Shown here one piece after another: positions 45,664 through 55,600 of a DNA stretch of 64,000 nt. The notes beneath the pieces are model-generated. The model was not told the DNA's origin. It ran no database searches and saw only the letters and a program-made list of their open reading frames with translations. A program made the translations under genes and the position numbers. Origin of the DNA: Buxus sempervirens (Eukaryota > Streptophyta > Magnoliopsida > Buxales > Buxaceae); NCBI GenBank assembly GCA_947561395.2, contig OX387185.1:18192366-18256365 (forward strand), written 5' to 3'. Position 1 is the stretch's first letter. Each line of letters begins with the position of its first letter.

Positions 45664-47256
45664 CTATACAGATTTAGATTTCTCAAAAGTTGAAGATTTA
45701 CCTGTTGGTCTTACTTCTCCAGCAGAGATTTTCTGTGAAGATTCCTTGTTTTGATTACTTACACTCATTCTTTTTTCAGCAGAACTTGAGCTTTCAGGAA
45801 CTTCCTTTGAAGTTGATTCCTCATCAATTTGATGATTTCCTGCAGAAGAATTTGAAGCATTAGATTTAATTGAATTTGAACCTTTCTCAAGTTCAATCAC
45901 TTTACCTTGAAGTGCAGAAATCTGATCTTCCTTTTCTTTTAGTTTTTCAGTTTTTTCAGTTAAAGAAGTTACCAGAGAATTTTCTTTGGCATGTCTTTTA
46001 AATAACTTCTTGTTTATTGAATCAATTTCTTCAAGAGCTTTATTTTTCTCTGTTTCTGATTCCTTCAATTTTTTACTCAGTTTCTTGACTTTCTTCTGAG
46101 CTCTATTGAATTCCTTATAGAGCTGATTGTAGGCTTCTTGGAGTTCTTCTTCATCATCTGATAAAGTCTCTTTATTATCTCCTGCAATTCCAGAGATTGA
46201 ACTACCAGAAGAAGATGAGTAAAAGGAATTGAAAGCAGTAAAATTAGCAGAAATATCCTCATCAGATTGAGAAGAATTATCAGTATTACTGTCATCCCAA
46301 GTAACCTGATAATTTGTCTTTTTCTTTTTATCCTTTGAGGGACAATCAGAGGCAACATGTTCAAATCCTCTACATTTGTAGCATTGAACTTCATCATTCT
46401 GAGAAAATTTCTTCTCCTTTCTTAGATCAGAAATTTTCTTATCAGATCTCCTATTAGATCTGTCCATGGATGATGAAGAATTGGATTGTCTCTTTTTAAA
46501 CATTTTCTTAAACTTTTTAGCTAAGAGAACAAGTTCATCCATATCTACATCAGAATTATCTGATTCTTCAGTATTCACAGATTTTAGAGCTATTCCTTTA
46601 CTCTTTTTAGGAATATTCAGATCTAGCTCATAAGTCTGTAAAGATCCTACCAGATCTTCAATTCTCATGGTATCTACATCTTTTGCCTTTTGTATGGCAG
46701 TAACTTTAGGTCTGAATTTTTCAGGCAAAGATCTCATGATTTTTCTAACAACCTTAGATGTAGAGATCTTTTCTCCAAGATTAAAACTCGAATTAACAAT
46801 ATCACACAGTCTAGCATAAAAATCATCAAAAGACTCATCATATTTCATATATAGAGTTTCGAAAGATGTAGTAAGTCTTTGGAGTCTGGACAGCTTGACA
46901 GCTGAGGTTCCTTCATGAGTGACCTCAAGAATGTCCCAAGCTTCCTTAGCGACTTCACATGAGGAAATTCTCCTGAATTCCTCAACACTAACAGCACAAA
47001 ATAGGGCATTCATTGCCTTGTTGTTCCATCCACATTGATCAGATTCAGTTTTGGTCCACTGATCATGAGGTTTAGGGATCACAACACCTTCTTCTGTTGT
47101 GATCTCAGGTGGATGATAACCATTACAAACCGACAGCCAGACACGCTCATCGATTGATTTCAGGTAAGCTCTTATTCTTGCTTTCCAGTAAGAATAATTG
47201 TTACCTTCAAATAATGGAGGTCTAGAGGCAGATCCTCCTTCTTTTCCAAAATCCAT
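45664..47256 (-). CDS. gag: SIRE-1 Gag
   Basis: Minus strand, ATG at 47254-47256, 530 codons ended by TAG at 45664. The N-terminal half (residues about 10-225) is the copia Gag capsid domain (FEGNNYSYWKARIRAYLKS, AWDILEVTHEGT, RKIMRSLPEKFRPKV). A CCHC knuckle CX2CX4HX4C is at residues 292-305 (CYKC..H...C). An acidic Ser-rich part and a Glu/Lys-rich coiled coil (about residues 365-465) follow. The length and the coiled-coil tail are typical of SIRE Gag. It forms the particle and packages RNA. The stop that ends it precedes a second zinc knuckle in the same frame, so either Gag normally ends near here or the stop is a recent mutation. Confidence 0.88.
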   Translation of the reverse strand: MDFGKEGGSASRPPLFEGNNYSYWKARIRAYLKSIDERVWLSVCNGYHPPEITTEEGVVIPKPHDQWTKTESDQCGWNNKAMNALFCAVSVEEFRRISSCEVAKEAWDILEVTHEGTSAVKLSRLQRLTTSFETLYMKYDESFDDFYARLCDIVNSSFNLGEKISTSKVVRKIMRSLPEKFRPKVTAIQKAKDVDTMRIEDLVGSLQTYELDLNIPKKSKGIALKSVNTEESDNSDVDMDELVLLAKKFKKMFKKRQSNSSSSMDRSNRRSDKKISDLRKEKKFSQNDEVQCYKCRGFEHVASDCPSKDKKKKTNYQVTWDDSNTDNSSQSDEDISANFTAFNSFYSSSSGSSISGIAGDNKETLSDDEEELQEAYNQLYKEFNRAQKKVKKLSKKLKESETEKNKALEEIDSINKKLFKRHAKENSLVTSLTEKTEKLKEKEDQISALQGKVIELEKGSNSIKSNASNSSAGNHQIDEESTSKEVPESSSSAEKRMSVSNQNKESSQKISAGEVRPTGKSSTFEKSKSV

Positions 47257-47301
47257 GCTATAGATCTAGATCACACTTTGTATAGCAATTCAAAGTGAAT
47301 A

Positions 47302-47316
47302 GGCTCCAATACCAAT
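47302..47316 (-). other. Primer binding site of SIRE-1
   Basis: Minus-strand TTGGTATTGGAGCC one base after the LTR end; it resembles the tRNA-Met PBS of copia elements (TGGTATCAGAGC) with changes in the middle. Confidence 0.75.
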
Positions 47317-48501
47317 TGAAAGAGTAGAGGACTACTCTATAGGTCTACGATCTACAACAATTCAGAATTTAACAATGCGGAAACATACACACAGAGAATT
47401 ATACGAGGAAACCTGAATCCAGATCCAGGAAAAACCTCGAGTCTATATGAGGCGACTAACCCTTCGAAATTCCACTATTGAATGAAAAGACAATTACAAA
47501 GGAGCACATACTTAACCTTTACAATTGAACTCACTCAACAGCAAACCACAGTTCGAATCCACGAATTGCAACACAGCTTGAATCCACAAGCTGCAGAACA
47601 CGATCAATCCAGATCGCAAACAATCACTCACCAGTGATCCACAGTTCGAATCCACGAACTGCTACACAGCTTGAATCCACAAGCTGCAGAACGCGATCAA
47701 TCCAAATCGCAACAATCACCTCAGAATCCACTGAGACGATCCAATGCAATAGGAATCCACCTATGCATCAATCAAAGCCGATCACCAGTCCAGGCGATCA
47801 CACGATTAGATGAAGTTCCGAATTGAAGAAGAATCCTCTACCTTCAATTCCAGGTGATCTATCTCAGATCTCCCCCTCACTCGATCTCCGACTCTCTAAA
47901 GAAGATTTGATCGAATCTAAAAAACCTCAAGATCCGAAATCAAATTGATCCAAAGAAAAAGTCCATTTCTAAAAATTACAGCACGTCTATTTAAAGGAGA
48001 AAATTCAGATCGCGTCGAGCGCTGGTGGTGTCGTGAGGCGATCGGAGTAGACGGCTGGAAGCGAACTCAAGTCCCGCTCAGAACAAGTTGAATCAGTTAA
48101 GGGCGCGCTGCCAGCGAGCTGCTAGCGGGAGAGAACGCGGCATGTGCACTGCTGATCATATAATCTTCAATCTCGCTCTGCGCTACCAGCGGCGTGTCGG
48201 CGTCGCCTTACGACGCTAGTGCACTACCTTATTTTCAAAGCACTGATTCACTTATGCGCTGCCAGCGGAGTGGCAGCGGCGTTGATCTTCGCAAGTGCCT
48301 TTACAAGAAATGCTCTATTTAGAAAATCTTTCATTTCCTTGAGCTACCAGCGGCGTGGTAGCTGTGTGGCAGCATCGTCTTCTTCTTCTTTACTAAATTC
48401 ACTGAATTTTCATTATTTAATCTGCACATCTTGAAGATTTATTAGATGACATAATTTGTCAAACATTTGCCATAAAAGGAGTGTGAGTTTTCACACTTAC
48501 A
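47317..48501 (-). repeat. SIRE-1 5' LTR (1185 bp)
   Basis: Ends TG...CA, nearly identical to 38654-39839. TATA-like box at 47988-47995; hairpin series at about 47548-47764, in which the first stem carries one C to T change (CGAATTG instead of CGAACTG). Confidence 0.95.
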
Positions 48502-48506
48502 AACAT

Positions 48507-48963
48507 CCAACAGGTGGCACAACATATAGCCCAAAAGTATACATTACGTAACACGGGTCACTCAGGACCAACTCACTCTATCATGGAGGGAAATACTTTG
48601 AAAACTCCATGACTTCAAAGGATCTCTTAAGTAAACTTCCATAAAACAGAACAATGTGCTTTTCCAAAACCGACTTCCGAAATTACACAACCTTCAAGTA
48701 AGCATTCATGAAATATTCTACGAATAAGAATTTGCCCAAATTCTTAAATTAAATAAAATCCAGCAAATCAGATAATATCTCGGAATTGTAGTTCAAGAGG
48801 TTAACCACCCCTGTTCTAAACCAACTAGCATAAAGCCCTTCAGTAAAGCAGAAATCCAGAACAAAATTTCTAAATTGCTAAGAGGAGATCCATCTAGCGT
48901 ACACTCTTTCCCCCAAACCCAGTTATAGGTTCCTAACTTCTTGGCTCTAGACTAAAATTAATA
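48507..48963 (-). other. Interior of element D next to its 5' LTR
   Basis: Continuation of element D on the other side of SIRE-1. No coding potential seen. Together with 37609-38653 the interior is only about 1.5 kb, too short for gag-pol. Confidence 0.6.
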
Positions 48964-48968
48964 CTAAT

Positions 48969-48980
48969 GCTCTGATACAA
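48969..48980 (-). other. Primer binding site of element D
   Basis: Minus-strand TTGTATCAGAGC, four bases from the LTR end, one base different from the tRNA-Met PBS TGGTATCAGAGC. Confidence 0.75.
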
Positions 48981-50084
48981 GTTTTGTAGCACCCTGAAAC
49001 CAGGTCCACCTGAGTAGGGTTCATACTGGCTTCCGAGAGCTAGATTAGGGCCCAAAGCACAGTGAGATACATTAAGAAACTAACCAAGACAATCATAGCT
49101 TAATCCTAAATCAATAATAAAAATAAATTCAACTACTATATAACGGCTACAATAGAAAGGTTGTGTGAAGACTTTAACACCTGATAATTCACAGTTATAC
49201 ATACAACATCACTGTGGGTGCAAGTGAAGACAGAAGCTAAACCTATATACATATTTTCAACAAGAAAGATTTACAGATATAGCTCCACAAAGTTTCACAC
49301 ACACTCTCTCTTTCTCTATACAGTATACATGATCTAAAACAGGCAAACTACAAAAAGGAATACTCTCTAGCCCTCAGGACAATACCCATCCAGGTCAATA
49401 TTCCTCTCTACCACAGCACACTCACGCTCCGCGGAGATCTCTGAAAACAAAACCGATAAAACAAAAACACACATGAGACTAACGTCCCAGTAAGTAGCAC
49501 GATGCATGATAAACACAGTTTATGCACTTTAAGATAATGAAATAACATGCTAACATCCCATACGATGAATCTCTATCCAAATCATGCGAAGAAGCAGTTA
49601 ATTATCATTTAAACAATACTAGTAACGAGCAGATAAAGTCAGATTAAACCAAACTACGATGTCGGCATAAAGTGTATGTACAAAACTCGTGGATTAGTGA
49701 TTCTATCAATCAGATAACCATATATATGATTAAATAACCCAAAAGTATACCACTATGTGAGAAATAATTTCCTGGTGTTGAAAACAAAACACCGAGTAAA
49801 CAGGGAAAAAAACACGTGCGAAATAATCTCATTAGGAAGTAATATGCGCAAGACAGTGTTATACTAAACCATGATATGCAATCTGAAACACAACATAATA
49901 TAAGTTTTATCAGACACTATGCTAAATCCACAAGTGAGCATCCTTATCATAAGTATGCTATATCTAATAAAAACAGGAATTTAAAATAACATCAAACCTG
50001 GAAATCTCCCTACAGAGTACCCCCTCCCTGGGGTTGGCAAGTACAACCCAAATCCAACACCAATCCAGTACCAATCTCATGTCA

Positions 50085-50530
50085 AGCTCGATGAGGGAAC
50101 CACGCCGGGTCTATGTACCTCATCCCAGTATCATATCCGATGAGGGAGCCACGCTAGGCCTGTGTTACCTAATCCCAGTATCATTTTCAATGAGGGAGCC
50201 ACGCTAGGCCTATGTACCTCATTCCAATACCATATCCGATGAGGGAGCCACGTTGAGCCTATGTTACCTCATCCCAGTATCATTTCCAATGAGGGAGCCA
50301 CGCTGGGCCTATGTACCTCATTCCAATACCATATCCGATGAGGGATCCACGCTGGGCCTGTGTTACCTCATCCTAGTATCATTTCCAATGAGGGAGCCAC
50401 GCTGGGCCTATGTACCTCATTCCAATACCATATCCGATGAAAGAGCCATGCTGGGCCTGTGTTACCTCATCCCAGTATCATTTCCAATGAGGGAGTCACA
50501 CTGGGCCAATGTACCTCATTTCAGTACCAA
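50085..50530 (+). repeat. Tandem array of about 60-bp units, alternating in a 120-bp dimer
   Basis: About eight units of (G)ATGAGGGAGCCACGCTGGGCC followed by TATGTACCTCATTCCAATACC or TGTTACCTCATCCCAGTATC; the two spacer versions alternate, so the higher-order period is about 120 bp. The frame 50253-50624 is a product of this array. Confidence 0.9.
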
Positions 50531-51046
50531 GACACTAAGAAAACATAACAAGGACAGGAAAATAACTGATTACTGTTGTCTCATTCATCATATCCCAACT
50601 AGTGAAATCCCACATTCATATTAACATACATTGTTTCCAAAACCAATATTGAATGCAAGTTAGGATTAAACCAATTTCATGTGTGGAGAACACCAACACA
50701 AAATATCCACATTGAGTTGCAGTAATTGTTTATTTTGCAGATCTGATTCTATCTTGTTAATTAAATACACCAACAGTTACTAACCGCGACTAATTTGGGC
50801 GTTTTCTTACAACCAGTTACTAACAGCGACTAATTTCCCAGTTACTAACAACAACTAATTTGGGCGTTTTCTTACAACCAGTTACTAACAGTGAAGCAGG
50901 ATAAGACCACGTTCAACCTATGGAACCAAAACAATTCTCAGACCAAGTAAGCCATCCAAATTATCACTATCCATCTAATAAATCCTCCAACTCAATAAAG
51001 ATCTCCAGCAAAACAAACCACAAGTATTAACTTCCGAACAAAAATT

Positions 51047-51112
51047 ATGCGAGCAGAGACCTTTCGTGGGCACATTTCCCAAGGGCGATTTGTGATTCTT
51101 TTGGGCGATTAG
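51047..51112 (+). CDS. Possible upstream ORF in the LINE 5' UTR (21 codons)
   Basis: ATG at 51047, six bases from the LINE start, then 21 codons to TAG at 51110-51112, before the ORF1 ATG at 51135. It may affect ORF1 translation. Nothing suggests a functional peptide. Confidence 0.25.
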   Translation: MRAETFRGHISQGRFVILLGD

Positions 51113-51134
51113 GTTTTCTTCTTGGGGTTCTCTC

Positions 51135-52679
51135 ATGGCCGCCAACTTGATCCTTGGTGGATCTTCTTCCATCCCTCCTGACATACCAAGATCGTATGCA
51201 AATGTTGTCTCGGCCTTACCAGCTTCGCTTCAAGTGGAGGATGCGGGCATCCCCAGGAAACTGGTTTCTTCTTTCAAAGGCCATCCTGCAGTGGTTTTTT
51301 CAGATGCAGATATAAACAAATCGGTTGTTCCTTTCAAGTTTGCCTTGATCTCAAAGTTCATCAGTGGACGACCATCTGTTGACGTAGTTCGAAAGCATTT
51401 GGCTAAATCTTGGGGCATTCAAGGGAACTATCACGTTGGTGTTATTGATGCCAAACATCTTTTGCTCAGATTTCATGAGGAACGTGACTTCATAAACGCT
51501 TGGACCAGAGAATCAAATACTATTCAAGGGTTTGCCTTTAGGATTTTTGAATGGTCCTACAGATTTAATCATTCTCAAGATTCTTCTCTGGCTCCGGTGT
51601 GGATCTCTCTTCCTCATCTTCCATTAAATTTATTTCCAGAGTCTTTTTTGTTCTCGATTGCAGGTGCTGTGGGAAAACCTCTCACGATTGATTCTCCCAC
51701 CAGAAATATTACAAGGCCAAGTCTGGCTCGAGTTTGTGTTTTGGTGGATCTTCTTAAACCAATGCCAGATAAAATTTGGATTGGCATGGGAGGAGATTAT
51801 GGAATATGGCAGTCGGTTCTTTATGAAAATATCCCTGCTTATTGTAGTCAGTGTTATCATAGAGGACATCTTCATTCTCAATGTAAGAAAAAGGAAGTTT
51901 CCAAGAAGAAGGATAGCCTTCAGATGTATGTGAAGAAAGGTTTATTTACAGAAATTCCAACCATGGCAGATTCTTTTGATTTACTTCCTCAATCTCATAT
52001 AAATGATCCTGTCGAGCATGCTTCAGTTCCTGGGCATATTGATAATACTTGCTCTAAAGATGAAAGTGAAAATCTGGTTACAGCCGATTATTCTATTCCA
52101 GATCCTGTTGATAATATTAATACTATTACCGAAGGTGAAGAAGTTGCTTTTTCGAGGGATGGTTTGAGTGATTTTCAGGAAACTAATACTATGAATAATT
52201 CTACTTTACAAGAATTTGCTCCCCATCTTTGGCAGACTGCTGAAACTCAGAATGGTAGTGCTGATTGTGATCCAAATATTAAGGAAATTTTCCAGGAAAC
52301 TGTGCTAGAGACATCTGAAAAATTTTTTCAAGAAAATCTTTATTCTTCTGCACTAATGGATGGTTGCCATCCTGATTTGGCTCGAGCAGGGAAACCTGAT
52401 GGAGAACTTTCATTGGAGCTTAGAGGTCTAGCTCTTCTCGCTCCTGTTTCAAGCAATGTTTTAAAATTATCCAAGGAAGAATTCAGGTTTGGTCTTACTC
52501 ATGACTATAGCAGATGGTCTTCAAATATTGAATCAGTGCTAAAAAATTTTAAAGACCATCATTCTGGTAAGGATCGTTCATCTCTCAAGAATAAGAAGCA
52601 ATTAAAATCCTCTGGAATTATTACAAGATCAAAGGTTAAATCCTTACCTGTTCCCTCATCTTCCCTTTTGTCTCAATGA
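51135..52679 (+). CDS. ORF1: LINE ORF1: RNA-binding protein with DUF4283-like domain and CCHC knuckle
   Basis: 514 codons. The ATG at 51135 sits in CTCATGGCC, a strong plant context. Residues about 50-200 resemble the DUF4283 domain common in plant L1 ORF1 proteins (ALISKFISGRPS, VRKHLAKSWGI, LLRFHEERDF, WISLPHLPLNLF, GKPLTID, ARVCVLVDL). A CCHC knuckle CX2CX4HX4C (CSQCYHRGHLHSQC) is at about residues 237-250. The C-terminal half is acidic, low complexity, then basic at the end. ORF1 proteins bind the LINE RNA and form the retrotransposition particle. Its TGA (52677-52679) overlaps the ORF2 ATG as ATGA. No damage is visible. Confidence 0.9.
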   Translation: MAANLILGGSSSIPPDIPRSYANVVSALPASLQVEDAGIPRKLVSSFKGHPAVVFSDADINKSVVPFKFALISKFISGRPSVDVVRKHLAKSWGIQGNYHVGVIDAKHLLLRFHEERDFINAWTRESNTIQGFAFRIFEWSYRFNHSQDSSLAPVWISLPHLPLNLFPESFLFSIAGAVGKPLTIDSPTRNITRPSLARVCVLVDLLKPMPDKIWIGMGGDYGIWQSVLYENIPAYCSQCYHRGHLHSQCKKKEVSKKKDSLQMYVKKGLFTEIPTMADSFDLLPQSHINDPVEHASVPGHIDNTCSKDESENLVTADYSIPDPVDNINTITEGEEVAFSRDGLSDFQETNTMNNSTLQEFAPHLWQTAETQNGSADCDPNIKEIFQETVLETSEKFFQENLYSSALMDGCHPDLARAGKPDGELSLELRGLALLAPVSSNVLKLSKEEFRFGLTHDYSRWSSNIESVLKNFKDHHSGKDRSSLKNKKQLKSSGIITRSKVKSLPVPSSSLLSQ

Positions 52680-55600
52680 TTCCGATCCTTTCTTGGAATA
52701 TTAGGGGTGTGGGTAATAAGGAATCTAGATCTATGCTTAATCATATTGTCAAAAAGAACCGTATTCTTTGTGTTGCCATTTTTGAACCTATGATATCTTC
52801 TTCCTATGGCATGCAAATTGCTCGAATGCTTCATATGAACCATATGATAACTAATGAGGAACAAGGTGGAAAAATTTGGTTGCTTTGGGCTGATGCCATT
52901 AAGGTGGATATCATATGCTCTTCTTCTCAAGTTATTTCTTCCCTTATTTCTCCTTCTTCAGATATGAGTTTCAGTTCCTTTTATACTTCTTTTGTTTATG
53001 CTAAATGTGATTATTTAGAAAGAAGAGATCTCTGGGAGGAATTGCTTATTTTCTCATCTAGTGTGGACAGGAAGTGGATTGTTGGTGGAGACTTTAATGT
53101 TATTAATGGATTACATGAAAAGAAAGGAGGACAACAAATTGTTAGTAGAGGCATGCAAGATTTCCAAGATTTCATTCAAAGAAGTGGATTGCATGACACT
53201 GGTTTTTCTGGAGAATCTTTCACTTGGTGCAATGAACAGCAAGGTCACAGAAGAATCTGGGCTCGTTTGGATAGGTTTTTTATCAATCATCTTGGGCTGC
53301 CTTTTCTATCTTCTTTAAAGGTCCAGCATCTTCAAAGGGTTTGTTCTGATCATAACCCTCTGTTTATCAACACTTCTCAAAGGGATTCGGCCTCCAAAGC
53401 CTCTTTTAAATTTTTGAAAATGTGGACTTCTCATGTTTCGTTTGTGGATGTTGTCAATAAGGCTTGGGATATTCCTTTTGAAAGGTCTTACCTTTATACC
53501 TTTAGCAAGAAACTCAAGCATTTGAAGAGCATATTAAAAGACTGGAATTGGAACATCTTTGGGGATGTTTATCGTAAGATGGATTCCTTAAAAATTCAAA
53601 TCTCCTCTCTTGAAGAAGCTACATTGAATGGTGTGAATAGTAATCTGCAGGGTTTAGCTGAAGCTAAAAAGAAGCTTGCTGAGTGTATTTTGCAGCAGGA
53701 ATCTTTGCTTCGTCAAAAATCCAGAATTAAATGGCTTAAGGAAGGGGATAGGAATTCTAGTTTCTTTCATGCTGCTCTTCAGATCAAAAGACAACAATAT
53801 AGTGGCATTGCAGATTTTTTGGGGAACTCCAAAGATGAGGCAGTGGATTTTTTTCATTCTCTCCTTTCGTCTGATGGTTTGGCTAGGCCGAATGAGTGTA
53901 TTAATTCTATTCCTCAATTAATAAATGATGAGGATAATTTATCTCTTTCTGCTGTCCCTACTATGGAAGAAATAAAATCTGCTGCGTTCTCTTTATGCCC
54001 CGATAGTGCTCCTGGTCCTGATGGTTATACGGGCTGGTTTTATCAAGTTTGCTGGGAGATTATCAAGGAGGACCTGCTCAAAGCCATTACGGAATTTTTT
54101 AATGGAAATGCCCTTCCTATTTCTTTCTCTGCTACTCAGATTGCTCTCATCCCTAAGGTCAGTAACCCTACTAATTTTACTGATTTCCGTCCTATTAGTC
54201 TTTGCAATTTTTCCTACAAGATAATTGCAAAAATCTTGGCTTCAAGGTTATCTCCTTTACTCCCTAGAATCATCTCTCCAGAACAAAATGCTTTTGTTTC
54301 TGGTCGTTCCATTTTTGATAGCATATCTTTGGCTCATGAGCTCTGCCAAGATATCAACAGAAAGCATGTTGGGGGTAATTTGGTTCTTAAATTGGACATG
54401 GCTAAAGCATTTGACCGAATGGACTGGAATTTTCTGTTGGATGTTTGCAAGAGATTTGGTTTCTCTGCTAATTGGTGCTCCCTTATTAATGCTTGTATTT
54501 CTAACTGTTGGTTTAGCATTTTGATCAAGGGTTCTCCTTATGGTTTCTTTAAATCTTCGCGCGGTTTACGTCAAGGAGATCCGCTTTCCCCCCTTCTTTT
54601 TATTATTGCTGAAGATGTGCTCAGTAGAGGTATTTCTTATCTTACCAATTCCGGTAAAATTGGCAGATATAATTCTGGTAGAAGTGGTCTAAGTATCTCT
54701 CATCTTCTGTATGCTGATGATATTCTGGTTTTTACTTGTGGTAAAAAATCTTCCATAAAAAATTTATTGGATTTCATTGCTATCTATGAATCTGCTTCCG
54801 GTCAGAAAGTTAATTGCTCTAAAAGTTCCTTTTTTTCTCCTAAACATCTGAGCCATGCCAGGGTGGGAATTTTGGCTTCTGCCACTGGATTTAATCACAG
54901 CTCTTTTCCTACAAAGTACTTGGGTGTTCCCCTTTTTATTGGTCGTACTTCTGCTGCTCTTTTTGATGATCTGATTATTAAAATTCAGAGGAAAGTTAGT
55001 GGTTGGAAAGCCAAATTGTTATCTGCTGGAGCTAAGGTCACTTTGCTTCAAAGTGTTCTTTCAAGTGTTCCCATTCACTCCATGGCTGCTATTCCAATAC
55101 CCAAGGCTGTTTTAAAACGGATTGATTCCATTTTCTCCAATTTCTTTTGGGGTGAAAGTTCGGAGTTTGGCCACAAAAAGCATTGGATAGCCTGGAAATC
55201 TATTTGTCTTCCTAAAGAAGAGGGTGGGTTAGGTATCAGAGCTATTCAGGAAATGATGACTAGTTTGCATATTATGATGGGATGGAGATTATTAACTGAT
55301 CAAGGAATTTGGGCTAGGTTCATGCGTAACAAGTACTGCAAAAGAGATACTTTTCAAAATGCTGAGTTAAGACATTCTTCTTCCAAAGTTTGGAAAGCTA
55401 TCATTCATGTAAAGGAGCACATTTTGCAAAATATGGGTTTTGTTCCTGGTAAAGGCGATATTAGATTCTGGAAGGACCATTGGACTCCCTTTGGTACTCT
55501 AGAAGTTCATGTGGATAACAACCTTATTGTTAATCCTGACTTGAAAGTTTTTGAAACCTTTGATACGAATGGTTCCTGGAATCCTCATGCTGTCATTCCC

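Larger units (their letters stand above)
38654..48501 (-). mobile_element. SIRE-type Ty1-copia element (SIRE-1), complete, TSD AACAT
   Basis: LTRs at 38654-39839 and 47317-48501, both TG...CA, flanked by AACAT (38649-38653 and 48502-48506). On the minus strand: 5' LTR, PBS, gag, protease-integrase, RT-RNase H, a long spacer, an envelope-like gene, PPT, 3' LTR. The order integrase before RT marks Ty1-copia; the extra gene after pol and the long coiled-coil Gag mark the SIRE lineage. LTRs differ at only about a dozen positions of 1186 by eye, so the insertion is recent. It is inserted in the interior of element D. Confidence 0.95.

Noticed and set aside
50253..50624. 123-aa frame with repeated units
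   Set aside because: Direct product of the 60-bp tandem array.
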